From: Melitaea cinxia | Lineage: Eukaryota; Arthropoda; Insecta; Lepidoptera; Nymphalidae | Length of the DNA stretch: 64,000 nt | Direction: 5' to 3' | Assembly (NCBI RefSeq): GCF_905220565.1 | Contig: NC_059419.1 | Coordinates: forward strand, 2,046,001-2,110,000 | In this document: piece after piece, positions 47,184-59,420 of the stretch | How the letters are laid out: every line of letters starts with the position of its first letter | How positions within the stretch are numbered: the stretch's first letter is position 1 | The notes under the pieces: model-generated | What the model was told of the DNA's origin: nothing | The model's input: only the letters and a program-made list of their open reading frames with translations | The model's database searches: none | Position numbers and translations under genes: made by a program

Positions 47184-48655
47184 TGTACAAAATTATTTTC
47201 TGGACTGTCTGTTCGTGTTTTGCCGACTATTAAGACGAAACGTCTGCATTCACTAATTATATTCTGTTGCTCGATAAATTCACTACTTTGAATCAAAATT
47301 GAAGTAATTTGAGCCCTATAATCTAGGGATTATCCTAGCAGACCAGTAGGTCTCATCCTAAAATTCAGTGCGATTGACTTCGGAGACGAAAGTGTAAACG
47401 CGTATTCACGAATGGAGTGTGTGTGTGTGTACGTATGTGCGCGTGTGTGTATGTCTTTGGCCCATAGTTGGCCAGCCAGCCTGATAACCAATTCTATTAT
47501 CCAAATATTATCAATTAATTTTTCGTAACTTTAATAATACTAACGTAAAGCTTCCTTTTTAGATTTATTTTTACTTACTAAGCACTGGCAATTCCATTGG
47601 CTCACTTATAAGTATGGGCCTTTGGATAAACCGTATCCTGCAAATAAGTTGCGATTAGACGTTGACAACAGGAGGTAGGACCTTGGGCTATAGGCCAGCA
47701 ATATTAGGTTAATCGTCGGTTCTAATTGTTGCTTAACATTTAAATCTAAAATACTGCGTATTTACTCTTTTATGTCGTCATCCGTTAAACTGCTTCATAT
47801 AAAATCAAAAATTTGAAAATATTTTCTAATTTATATTGTCATTTTTGTAGATAAAACCAAAAATATATTCAGAACAATCAAGAGAGCTCAATTTCCACCT
47901 GAAACAAGAACGTTACATCGATAAACAATCAAACGAATTACGTCACAACTTTAACAGACCATAAACCTCACCCTCTACAAATTAATTAATTCCACGCGCC
48001 CTTGACAAACACCCAAATAACTAGAACCTTCTCATGATGTTATATGTAACTATTCGTTTTGAAATACTCCAAAGAAAATATTATTCTACTCATTAAAGAA
48101 TAAAGTTTATATTCCCGTGACTAATTCTTATATAATGAATTTGTGATATTGTAGTTTAGACTCTAATACGATAGTTCTAGAGTTGATAGTCTAATTTAAG
48201 GTAGATTTTACCTGCATAGATTAGAAATTCGTTGGTGATAAAGGACAACGTTTGAATATCATATTCTAGTGTTTCAAGAAAACTTGCGGTTCTTGATAAA
48301 TTGATAATTGTGGTTCGGTGTGGACTTCTATTCAAATTTTATGGCTATGCTTAGTTGGGTTTTCATAAATCGTTCGCTTTTGAAAATAGCCACAGATAAA
48401 GGATATGGTTACCCGATGTTGAATAATCATCCCCATTCGTGAATATATATATACTATTTGCGCCAAAAAAATACAAGGAATAAAGGAAATAAGAGATTGT
48501 TAGAGAATTGCGGATGGAAAAGAATGCACGAAGTTATCTTCTGGCCGCTTTTTGGAATTTTCTCCTTAAGTATCGATTTTCATATAAGGCCCCCGGTATG
48601 AAAATAATATGAGAAGTAAAATCTACTGAACAAATGACCTCGCTACGTTTTTGTG
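47184..48655. other. No gene seen
   Basis: Unique-looking sequence apart from the (GT)n tract. Confidence 0.5.
47414..47455. repeat. (GT)n-rich tract
   Basis: Interrupted GTGTGTGTGT with ACGTATGTGCGC variants. Confidence 0.85.
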
Positions 48656-48695
48656 CGCCATCTATCGGAACCCAATAAAGTTCCGATAGATGGCG
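48656..48695. repeat. Perfect palindrome, 16-bp arms, 8-nt spacer
   Basis: CGCCATCTATCGGAAC (48656-48671) and its complement (48680-48695). The CGCCATCTATCGG core is common near transposon ends in Lepidoptera, from memory. Confidence 0.85.
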
Positions 48696-48749
48696 TTATT
48701 CGATTCGTTTATTTACCATTTGACATGGTATTAATCTTTTTCATAGACT

Positions 48750-49074
48750 CATTATTACAGCCTATATACTGCTGGACATAGGCCTCCACAAGTTAACGCC
48801 AAAAATAACGTGAACTCATGTGTTTTTCCCATAGTCACCACGCTGGGCAGGCGGGTTGGTTACCGCAGTACTGGTTTTGTCGCACCGAATACGCTGCTGC
48901 CCGTCTTCGGCCTGTGTATTTCAAAGCCAGCAGTTGAATGGTTATCCCGCCACCGGTCGGCTTTTTAAGTTCCAAGGTGGTAGCGGAACTGTGTTATCCC
49001 TTAGTCGCCTCTTACGACACCCACGGGAAGAGAGGGGGTGGCTATGTTCTTTAGTACCGTAGCCACACAGTACA
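48750..49074 (+). mobile_element. Family A retroposon with 12-bp TSD
   Basis: TTTTCATAGACT at 48738-48749 and 49075-49086 flanks a 325-bp copy with a small internal deletion near its 5' end (the CAGTCCACTG block is shortened). Confidence 0.85.
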
Positions 49075-49089
49075 TTTTCATAGACTAGT

Positions 49090-50096
49090 AAGCCTTTTTT
49101 GTGCCTATTAAGACAGTCGATCTGAAGGAGTAAGCTCCAGTCGTGCATCGGAACTGACACGTAAATATTTTTTTTTGTACTATTCTGTAGTTTAATTACC
49201 TACAGCTACGACTAATATTACAATTTCTCCCACAATAACATAAAACAGCTCTATGGAGAAATCTCATAAACTTAATAAAAACATGGAAAAAATGCAAACC
49301 ATATTCACATAGATCTCATAACCTCTCATACCGAGTTATAATAATAATTTATTCAGCATTTGTCATCATAGGGAATCCTCCCAACCGCAAAGGGAACCCA
49401 ATGACAGAAGAATGAGTGTCTTACGTGGGACGCTAAGAAGATGACATTTTTAGTGACTCTTAGAACATCGTGATAATTATAAAAGCACTTAGTTCTCGAT
49501 AGAAGAGTACTTTTGAGTGAAACATCCAGGAGACATAATTGTTGTCCTGTTCTCTAAATATTTTGGAAGTTGAAGTACAATTAATACCTATTACCGATTG
49601 ATCTCATTCCATAATACATTATTTGTCAATTTTATTTCATTCATATTTTTTGTTACAAACGAGCCAGTAGCAATCCATATTCTGTAAAAAAATTAAATGT
49701 CTGTTAAAATTCTTAAAATTATAGACATATATTTACAGACTTAGACAATTGGACGGAAAGCGGCGATTTATTTCAAATCTCTAGGTAAGAAATCATATGA
49801 AGGAATTTTAAAAACCGATTTAAATTGTAAGTTAGCAAAAAAATTTATGATGCAAAAATAATTGACAAAGCTGCTTCCCTACATAAGTAAATGTAATAAA
49901 TGGGCATAGTTGATACTAAGTCACTTGTGACCGCTGAAGGTGTGCCATTACACGCCTGTATTAACTTGGTAAACAACTGTTTTGGGGATTGTCGTTGTTT
50001 ATGATAATTGTTGCAGAGCCACGGTGGAAGTTTAGGTAACAATTTGCAGAAATGATAGCACACTAGTGCCTTTAAGATCATATGTAATGGCGTAGT
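49090..50096. other. No gene seen
   Basis: The 78-codon minus frame at 49845-50081 has no recognised content. Confidence 0.5.
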
Positions 50097-50577
50097 TGAC
50101 GACGCGTTGGTGCAACGGTCACAGCACTGGTTTGTGGCTGTTGCCCTGGCGATTGCGGTACACCTGATAGCAATCGTTACTCATAGTATTTGGAAATATA
50201 TCCGCCAATCCACATTTCAACAACGTGGTGGATTAAGCTCTGATCCTTCTCCTACACGGGGAATCAGGCCTATGCCCAACAATTTTTTTTTTATTATCGC
50301 AGGGGAACCCATTTGTGGGTGATATCCAGGACGCCCGGGTAGGCAGTCCTAGACCGTATGTCGGCTTCAACACTTGGGGGTGCACTACCGACCAAACCCC
50401 TGCGGGAGCCTTCAGCCGCTTTAATTGGAGGGTCCCGGATCTGCAGGCAACAGGATCCTTCCAGCGACCGGCTGGCCTTGGCGAAAAGGCCAGACTTCTC
50501 CTCCACGGGGACTGTCCGGCTCACTTCTGAACAATCCCGACGACGTCGTGTCAACAATGGGATATTACAGGCTAAAG
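50097..50577 (+). mobile_element. Family C SINE with central deletion, split by a poly(A) retroposon
   Basis: Head at 50097-50155 is followed directly by GTACACCTGATAGCAATCG. The 3' end GGGATATTACAGGCTAAAG is displaced to 50559-50577 by the insert at 50284-50551. Confidence 0.7.
50284..50551 (-). mobile_element. 5'-truncated poly(A) retroposon inside a family C SINE
   Basis: CAACAAT at 50277-50283 and 50552-50558 flanks the insert. On the minus strand it ends in an A-run and carries an 87-codon open frame ending ITHKWVPLR, possibly the C-terminus of a LINE protein. It interrupts a family C copy exactly within its CCCAACAATGGGATATT block, which makes the boundaries certain. Confidence 0.8.
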
Positions 50578-50775
50578 CGTAATTACGTAGTTAATGGTAT
50601 AAAAACCTTGGTAAATTTGTTTTTAGATGAATCAAAATAAATTATATTTACACAAACGTAATATCAAAGTTATTTACAGTCGCAAGCTGCCATCAAGCCT
50701 AGCCAAGCCATCGTCCAAAGGAGTTTATTTATTTATTTATAATTATTATAATATATTATATTGTGCTAGGTTAAC

Positions 50776-51054
50776 CGAGGTAGGGCACAGCAGGAATTTC
50801 CTGCTCAAAATATGGAGCAGCCCGACTGGGGTAGTACCTCGACCTTACAGAAGATCACAGCAAAATAATACTGTTTTGAAGCAGTATTATGTTCCTGTTG
50901 GTGAGTAAGGTGACCAGAGCTCCTGGGGGGATTGGGGATTGGGTCGGTAACGCGCTTGCGATGCTTCTGGTGTTGCAGGCGTCTATAAGCTACGGTAATC
51001 GCTTGCCATCAGGTGAGCCGTACGCTTGTTTGCCGACCTAGTGACATAAAAAAC
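50776..51054 (+). mobile_element. Family B copy, full length with A-tail
   Basis: Among the least diverged copies, from GAGGTAGGGCACAGCAGG to CCTAGTGACATAAAAAA. Confidence 0.75.
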
Positions 51055-51115
51055 AAGGTAAGGTGATTATTTACTTATAAAGGTAAATAATTATTATATA
51101 TTATATTATGGTATA

Positions 51116-51198
51116 AAGGTTGCAAACAAGCGTACAGTCTCCATGATGGTAAGCGGATACCGAAGCTTATGGATGCTTGTAATACCAGAAGCATTACA
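51116..51198 (-). repeat. Family B 3' fragment, truncated at a family M SINE
   Basis: GGTTGCAAACAAGCGTACAG to CAGAAGCATTACAAG; beyond this the sequence is family M. Confidence 0.5.
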
Positions 51199-51430
51199 AG
51201 TGAAGTTTTTAGTGACCCTAATTTCTGTTTCGCGGGTTGTGGGTTCGATTCTCGTTTGAGGCTGGATGGTATTTTTTGTATTTATATATTTGTATATGTA
51301 TTATTTCTATATATTTATTAAAAAAAAAAAACTATTTAGTTATAACAGTCGGCTGTTACCTATAACACAAGCATCAAGTTGCTTAGCTTAGGAACAGATG
51401 ACCAGTGGGTAGGTTGTGTGATATATATTT
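51199..51430 (+). mobile_element. Family M SINE, head truncated
   Basis: Starts inside the head (GTTTTTAGTGACCC), keeps the GGTTCGATTCTC B-box and the full body to GGTTGTGTGATATAT. Confidence 0.65.
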
Positions 51431-51433
51431 ATA

Positions 51434-51735
51434 TTAGCTGTGCCCGCGACTTCGTCCACGAATAGGTATAACAAAAAGTTACTGTTCAGTTCAAAGTTAT
51501 AAAAAAAATCTAAAATAAAAGTAGCCTAAGTTACTCCTTACTACATCAGCTATCTGCTAGTGAAAGTCTCGTCAAAATCGGTTCAGTCGTTTCAGAGATT
51601 AGCCGGAAAAAACAGACAGAAAATTTAAAAAAATGTTATTTTGGTATATGTGCCGTGTGCATCCATATGCATTTAGTAAAAAGCGGTTATTTTAATATTT
51701 CAAACAGACACTCCGATTTTATTTATTTGTATAGA
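51434..51735 (-). mobile_element. HelF copy
   Basis: 5' TCTATACAAATAAATAAAAT is intact and inserted after an A; the 3' CTAG is changed to CTAA. Confidence 0.65.
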
Positions 51736-51737
51736 TA

Positions 51738-52033
51738 TTTGCTGATCCTATCCCGACTCGTCCCAGGAGTTCTGGCTACCTTACCTACTAGAGGAACACA
51801 ACACTATTTGGAAACAGTTTTAGCCATGGTTTTTAGTAAGGTTGAGTGATACTTGCTCAGTCGGGCCGCTTCAAATTTAGGCAAGATACTTCCTACTATT
51901 CTCTACCTCAATAACCTTATCTACTCACCACAGGAACACAAGAGTACTTAAAAGGAGTATTTTTTGGCTTTTTTTTGTAAAATTAAGATTCTTTACCGGC
52001 GGGCTGCTTCAGACTTTGAGTAAGTTATTCCCT
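51738..52033 (-). repeat. Two adjacent family B 5' fragments
   Basis: 51738-51912 and 51912-52033 each carry CTTACC...CACAGGAACACA and CGGGC-GCT blocks in the same orientation; both are strongly diverged. Confidence 0.5.
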
Positions 52034-52373
52034 TGAGAGCCGTAAGGCAGTAAATTAATTCTTTTGCCACCTGACCTCGTCTAGGTTATTGGAATTTAGC
52101 AGTTCAATATTTCATAATTCTTGGCACTATGAAGAACGTTAATTCCTAATATTTATCATGACCTTATTATAAACTAAATAAAAAATCCCGGATCTGTGTT
52201 GGTTTACGTTATAAATATCTTTATGTAAATAAATGTGTATGAAATTTTTGTTTATTTTTACAACCGGAATTCTTTGACTTTCATTTTCTAAATTATATAT
52301 AGAGTATTTAGTACCGAAGATTCTAAACTGCTTTTATTAAAAGTAATCAGTCATTGGCCCGATTTTTAGTTTC

Positions 52374-52638
52374 GACTAGCCCGTTGGCGCAGTTTGTAGT
52401 GACCCTGCTTTCTGCTCCGAGGGTTGTGGGTTCGATTCCCACCCCGAGTCTGGGTGTAATATAAATATTTATTTATATATTTATATATGTATTATTTATA
52501 AGTATGTTTATCGGGAAAAAAAATATGTAGCTATATACCAGTCTGCTGTAACCTATAACACAAGCATTAAGTTGCTTACTTTAGGAACAGACGACCGTGT
52601 GTGTATTGTGTAAATATTTATTTATTTATTTATTTATT
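52374..52638 (+). mobile_element. Family M (Metulj-like) tRNA-derived SINE, full length
   Basis: The head GACTAGCCCGTTGGCGCAG holds the A-box and GGTTCGATTCC (52429-52439) the B-box. The body carries AACACAAGCATTAAGTTGCT and GGAACAGACGACCGTGTG, and the tail is (TTTA)n. It resembles Metulj SINEs of nymphalid butterflies, from memory. Confidence 0.8.
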
Positions 52639-53189
52639 GGCTAATTCAAATTTAATCTTCGACTTGTTTTCTAAATAATTGTATTAATTTCTATGTAATA
52701 TCACTGTCGTAGATGTCTGGACCAGAGCTTGTAGGCTAATTATTGACCTAAAGTTTGAATACAGATAGTTAGTTTAGTTAGACGTATATTTTTTTTTTAT
52801 TATTCTAAAATTTTCTTTGAAAATTCTTCATACTCCGTAACTCACACTAAATCATTAACATTCCCTTTTGTTTTTACCTCTCTACAATACAAAACGAGTT
52901 CTAAGCGGCTCATTCCAATTTATCTAGTGTTAAGAAGGCAGAGTCTATGCTTGCCAGTCTAGTGGCAGTAAGATACACACTATTCGCTCGTGGAAGACAT
53001 AAAATCATTGAAATGTAATAAGAACCAAGAATCTGAACATTAGGAATTGTGTTACGAATCACTATTAACGTCTTGTATTTTATTTTTTAAGCTTTTGTTT
53101 TTTTTTTTACGTTTGAATAATAAATGAAAAAGTCACTGAAGTAAACGAAGTATTAAATTGTGTAACAGGAAATTCGTTAACTTAAATTA

Positions 53190-54990
53190 AGCAGAATTAG
53201 TCTAACTTGTGTTCATATTAACATTCGATCCATTAAATAAAACTTTTCGAAACTATTGTACATTGTCCATTGTGCTATACATCCCATAGATACAATAATT
53301 ATTAGCGGAATGGGTATATCAATACAGTCCCATCTTCGTATTAACAAAAAGGTGGCGGAATTATAATTTACGTTAAAAACTACCGTAAATTCACCCAACG
53401 GTTCATAAAGTCATATACATTTGAAAACATAACCGGTACAATTAAAACACTCTTCAATAAAACCTTAACCGTATGTGCTGTTTATAGGCCACCCTGCACA
53501 AATATGTTAATGTTTGTCAAAGAAATGCATTCGATACGAATACATATTAAGTAGTTTCGGATTGCTATGTGGTATAACCGATTACACTTGTATTGAAAAA
53601 CGTCTAGACAAAGTAACAAAGTCATGACGTATCCGATCATATTTTCGTGCGCCCGGCATCAGTGGATTCAGTTACTGCGGCTGTCGACACCACACTGGCC
53701 GACCACCACGCAATTGTATTTGCCTGCTATAGTAAACATATTATACAGCGTGATTTTTATAAAAGCTAAAGTCTATAACAAAGTATTGATAGAGGAATCA
53801 AAAAAGGCTGAGTGGGATAAAACTAATGTAATGCAATCTCCCGATGAAATATATTTTTTTATAAAAAACGCTTTTGCGGTTGCTTATGCAAGGTCGCAAA
53901 TGCATAAAACCAACAAGGTTCAAAATAAAACAGTTAATATTTTTATTGACCCATGGGGGGGCCCATGGGTCAATAAAAATATAGTTCGACTATCTGATAA
54001 AAAAGATAGGCAATACAACAAGTGGAAAAAAGATCCTAAAACTTTATTCTATAATACGATATTACACAAGGTGACAGAATACTATAAAAATTCGTATTTC
54101 AAGATTTTTTTTTTTTTTATTTTGATTTTCAAAAGCAATTTTAATAATTGGCGCAAAATTTAGCAAATTATTAATGAAATCCATGGAAGAATAAACTTAC
54201 CTTTGGATCAGACAATATTGAAAGCATTTGAAGCTCAAAATCTCCCAAAAAAACAAATTATATAACAAAATTAGTCCACATTAGCACACCGCATAAAAGA
54301 GACATTCTTCAAAAACGTTTAATATCCCGTTGTCACTCCTGCTTTCATAACCAACAATTACCTATGACTTGTCTAAATGATTGCCAACCCATTGAGGTCG
54401 TAGACAACCACACATATCTTGGTCTTGTAATAGATCGCAACTTAAACTGGCAACCACATATTAATTGTATATGTGAAAAATTAAGAGCATTTTTGGCCAA
54501 CATCGTAATAATGAAAAACCGTATTTCTTTCCATACACGCTTGCTGATATATAATGTCTTTATAACCTCTGTTTTATCCTACGAACTCAGTAGTTATGGA
54601 CGTACTTATCGCACTTACCTGAATAGTATTCATCGATTGCATATAAGAATAATTAAAAACATTGTACCGCCTAAAATTAAATTGGATAGCGCTAATAATG
54701 ATAATCTGTTATTGAAAATCTGTAAAACACTTCCCATTCACGACCTTGTCAATTACAATTTACTTAAATAACGATTCTTCAACTTAGATATTCAAAAGTT
54801 AAAGGAACACAAAATTGCCACACGTCGAGTCACAAACAAAAAATTAAATATAACTAAAATCAAAAATATATACGGCAAACGTTCCAGCTATCTGATTCTT
54901 GTTTTAGTCAACGATTTTGATCTAGAATTAAGAAATAATATAACTCCAACAAATATAAAAATACAAAGTTAAGATGCATTTCTTTAAAAA
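53190..54990 (+). pseudogene. LINE (Jockey/CR1-like) with endonuclease, linker and C-terminus, RT palm deleted
   Basis: Degraded endonuclease coding is visible from about 53340: a GGGI-type block, then CAVYRPPCTN at about 53478, then a TDYTCIEKRLDKV region with a following DHH motif near 53700. The frame 53624-54163 then gives the linker that precedes RT (KDRQYNKWKKDPKTLF). The palm with the YADD box is missing. Coding resumes at 54364 with YLGLVIDRNLNW and the thumb/C-terminal part to 54771, then a frame break and a tail to about 54972. An AT-rich and (ATA)n stretch follows at 55230-55290. The missing middle and the frameshifts make it dead. The same protein family appears at 61-62.8 kb. Confidence 0.75.
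53937..53982. repeat. Perfect palindrome, 21-bp arms, GGGG spacer, inside LINE coding
   Basis: The arm 53937-53957 (ATATTTTTATTGACCCATGG plus G) and its complement 53962-53982 lie within the LINE linker frame, which stays open across it (IDPWGGPWVNKN). Confidence 0.9.
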
Positions 54991-56548
54991 ACTATAACAG
55001 GCTGTATAAATATTGTTTTGTATATTTAACATGTATACGTATATTTTTATTTACTGAGCTGCCCCGTCAGATTTCTTTTAATACTACCTTCATAATTATG
55101 TTGTTTTGTTTTGATTAAGAACTGTACGGTGATTCTTGTGTTGCGAATGACGGTTGAACGACATGTTCCTATGTAAACCTAATTGTTTTTTTTTTTGTGA
55201 ATGTGTAATTTGTATTTTTGTTACATGTTTGTAATAATAAATAATATATATATATACGTAATAACAATAATAATAAAAATAATTAAGTCAAGAAAAAAGA
55301 GGATAATCTGGAAATAAAAAAATAAAAAAAATAATCATAGTTTCTAAGAACTTAATACCAAAAGTAATTTGTTTCTGATCTAAAATGTATTAAAGATCTA
55401 ATTTACTATTAAGGAAACCATGCATGTCTAAGCGAAGTCTGCTTATAGAGTTTCAGTTTTCCTCCACGAAACTGCACTGAGTTATAATGTTGGCCTTTTG
55501 ACTAAAGAAACAGATTTTAATGAGTTGCGGAAAACGATTTTCTTTATTAAATGTGCTTTATACTTTTGTATTTATACATGTATAAAGTTGAAAATTTCGT
55601 TTGTTTGTTTAAACACGCTAATTTATCTAATCTATTATTTATCCACCTTTGCCATCAACTATATATGTAATTTTCTGTATATTCTGTTATTAAGTGCAAT
55701 AAAGTATATAATATATCCATTAGGACTCGCGACACCCTGGCTCAGGAACTATTGGTTCGAATTGAAAAACTCTTTTTGTGTAAGTTAGACTTCAAAAAGA
55801 ATGCACGTACATACTTCAGCTATTCATGTTTTTTTATTAATAAACCTTTTTGCTTTCGATCTTTCTAAATCTAATTTCAAGGACAGAGTTTTGGTGACAT
55901 GAAAATAGTGATACATCGCTGTCACTTATATAAGCCATGCTCCTTGACCAAATAAATCGTAATAATTTAGAACACCATTTTCAATTTGACCAGTTGAAGT
56001 CAGCCCTTCGGACCGGCGTTCTAATCTTTTACAGCGATGAGTGACTAACACGAATACTATTCAGTCTAATTGAAATTTGATAGTGGTAGCATTATACCGG
56101 CTTATAAACTTAATGAAACACGCTGACGTCCGGTTTCAATAATCCACCTATCTCTGGTTTTGCTTACATAGACTTTTGACACATATTATATGGAGCTTAC
56201 GGCAAAATTATATATTTATTTAGCAATTAAGTAGTAATTCATATAGTATTGTGTATACACACATCAGTATTTTTCGTCAAAAATATTCAAAATACAATAA
56301 ATATTATTATTATGCATAATTTAATGAAGTCAGTAGGTTGGTATGAAACAAAGAATGTTTGTAATAAAATATTTTTTAAGCAATGTACAAACTGTGCGTA
56401 TCTGCGTATGTCTGATCTGGTATACGCATAAATTTTGACGCATTGTATTTATGTATATATTTACTATACTGTAGATAAATAGGGATACAGTAACCGCTAC
56501 TATATAATTCTGTACACACTTAAAATAGATAGTTATTTTAGTATTTAC
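54991..56548. other. LINE tail then unassigned sequence
   Basis: (ATA)n follows the LINE; AAGTGCAATAAAGTATATAA at 55693 looks like another retroelement 3' end. Confidence 0.45.
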
Positions 56549-56955
56549 AGAAGACCAAGGCTAAATAATACTGTTTTCAAGCAGTATTGTGTTCCTGTTG
56601 GTGAGTAGTGACTAGAGCTCCTGGGCGGGATTGGGGATAGGGTTGGCAACGCGCTTGCGATGCTTCTGGTATTGCAGGCGTCTATAGCAATTTTTTTTTA
56701 TAAAACTAGGTCGGCAAACAAGCGTACGGCTCACCTGATGGTAAGAGATTACCGTAGCTTATAGACGTCTACAATACCAGAAGCATCGAAAGCGCGTTGT
56801 CGACCCAATCCCCAATCCCACCCAGGAGCTCTGGTCACCTTACTCACCGACAAGAACACAAGACTGCTTGAAAAACGTGTTAGTGTCGAGGTACTACCCC
56901 AGTCGGGATGCTCCATATTTTGAGCAGGAAATTCCTGCTGTGCCCTACCTCAGTT
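56549..56955. mobile_element. Two family B copies joined tail to tail
   Basis: A plus copy (56549-56690) lacking its 5' block and last 40 bp abuts a minus copy (56691-56955) whose T-run starts at the junction. The arrangement is an inverted pair. Confidence 0.65.
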
Positions 56956-57374
56956 AAAATTGATTTTGATTATTGATACTGATACTGAAGATTTGATTAT
57001 TCAATACTGATTTGAATATTCTACTTCTGTACGCGTGAATTTCAATTGTAAGACTAACCGGACTCACGTGCAGTTCGTAGACTTTATCTCTCCTAGTGAG
57101 ATCGTGCCTCGAACACTAATTTGACTAGTTACGGCTATATGACATATGTGAGTGTTTACACACTAAGTATAAAACTGCGCGTAATCACGCATAGTTCGTC
57201 AGCGCCCTTAGTACAACGTCGTCCTTGTGACGCCGTGCCGGCGCGCATTTCATCGGCTGTGTCGTTCAACGCGCCTACTTCCCGTTGCTCCCTTTTCTAG
57301 CTACGATATGATTTGTTCACACTGAATTTGAATTTTTCGACGCATTCCCTTGTAGTGCCATTTAAATTTGATTG

Positions 57375-57510
57375 AAGTCTGATCACAACTTTTTGAGAAA
57401 TCTTTGATAACGCATAATTTAATTGACTATTTTTTCGTCTACTTACGTTTTATTATTTGCCGATGTAATTGAAGTCAGGTTTTTTTCGGTTGCGAGCAAA
57501 CACAATTATG
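57375..57510 (-). repeat. Family G 5' end, minus strand
   Basis: CTTTGATAACGCATAATTTA to GGTTGCGAGCAAACACAATT. Confidence 0.55.
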
Positions 57511-58884
57511 AAATAAATTAATGAAAGTTAGGTAACCTCGACCAATTCTCCAATCTAGGTGACATTGGCAAAAACATCTGTACTCGTTTAGCACTATTGA
57601 AACCTATTAATCCTAAAGAAGAAGAAATAACACAACAATAGACATGTAAAAAGTAATAGCGGTCTTTAGTCAGGGCTAAAACGGCTATTCTTAAAGGCAA
57701 TAATTTAAAAGAAGAGAGTTGAGGAAGTCAATAACATGTGTAAAATAACTCGATGGTACTGAAATAATATTATTTCATACGTGAAATTTTGTACCCCTTT
57801 TTAAGAAAATGGCGCGAACGGAGAAGTATGAAATTTCGTATTTCCATAATTTTTTGGTTTTCTTGAATTTAAATTATCAATTATGGTCGAATTTCGATAT
57901 CTGGGCGACATCAAGGTTTCATTATTCTGTTAGTAGTACTCCAAAACACACATAGTTATTCAGTAGGTACGACTTTATTTAAACTAAAATTGAATCTAAT
58001 GCCTAAGAGTAATTTCTCTTATTTGTTATCACTATTACGAGAATTAATCTGATAGATCCTTATTCATCCTAAAAATTTATAACACCCAAAAACTATACCG
58101 CACACACATACACACGTGTTTACAGATATTAAAATGGAATAGTGTCAGTAATTTTCAGGTTTCCCGTAAATCACATATTTATTATGTGGAGCTATTCTCA
58201 TAATTTGTAGGAGATTGAGAATGGCGTATTGTACAAGTAATAATGTTCTTCTAGTGTACCTTTAGGATTGAGATGTTAGGTAAAAAGCTAGAAAACTCGT
58301 TGATATGATGTCAAGTTTTTATCATTTTTATGCTTTGTTTTCCATACGCGCTGGATGTGGGATTAGCTTCCTTATAAGGTATTCGCTGAACACTATAATT
58401 TGAGGTTTATTGATTTATTACACAACCATAATTTACATTGTACTTATAAAATACAAAAGATAATTATGAACCCGGCAGGTACGAAGTGTTTAGGTAGAGA
58501 GTAAGCGCTTTGTTAGATAAATATAATTATTTACAATACTTTTATAAACATTGTTCATGGACGTTATTATTATAATGATTTTGAGACGAAGTCAATGGGG
58601 ATAATCATCGGTAAACAATACGCGAGAAAGGATGCATTTATAGTTTTGCAGTCGGACCGTACGCGTGATATTGTTTTAGTAGCATCATCTGTGCTCAATG
58701 TCAACAAATTGGTGTCTGTCTTTTAAGTACGACGCAAAACACTCGTGAGCAGCGTCTCGGATGTCTATTCCGTACAATTAGTTTCATTATATATCATGCT
58801 GGACTCTGTCATACGCCTTGGTTATGTCCAGTAGGATGCCTACCTATGCCATATTACCTACTATCCGATATTTTTATAATCTTA
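57511..58884. other. No gene supported
   Basis: A plus-strand stretch at about 57533-57640 reads open (DQFSNLGDIGKNICTRLALL), suggesting a decayed coding fragment of unknown family. Confidence 0.35.
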
Positions 58885-59184
58885 ATAGCTGACTCGGCAA
58901 ACGTTGTCTTGCCCGCTAAACGCTATTTAAAAATAGGGGTTGGTGGTAGTAAGGTGAAAATTTAGGGTTGTATGTATTTTTCAACGCTAAATCATAATAA
59001 AATAAAAAATAAATAATTTATCTAAAATATATAAAAAAAAATTAGGGGTGGACTACTCTTAATATTTAGGGGGATGAAAAATAGACGTGGTTCGATTCTC
59101 AGACCTACCCAATATGCACACAAAATTTCATGAGCATCGGTCAAGCCGTTTCGTAGGAGCGACACGAGAATCTTATATATTAAA
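58885..59184 (-). mobile_element. HelE copy
   Basis: Hairpin GGCAAGACAACGTTTGCC on the minus strand near 58895-58913. The terminal CTAG is changed to ATAG, and the 5' terminus is eroded. Confidence 0.65.
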
Positions 59185-59420
59185 TTTATATACTTGTGTA
59201 GCCAAAAGCTACCTTTTCTCTATCTGTCTTTCCGAAATCCATTTTGACAAACGGCAAATAATTATATTGTATCTATTTTTCACAAAATGAGTTACCTGGT
59301 TGCTAATAACTTTCTCATAGATTAGTGTGGAGACGCGAATCATCCATGTACACTATTTACAATAAAATTGGGACCACTTTGAAGGGAAGAACCTACGACG
59401 ACAAACACCTAGATTACTCG

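Noticed and set aside
57518..57700. 60-codon minus frame
   Set aside because: The opposite strand reads slightly more like decayed coding sequence, but neither can be assigned.
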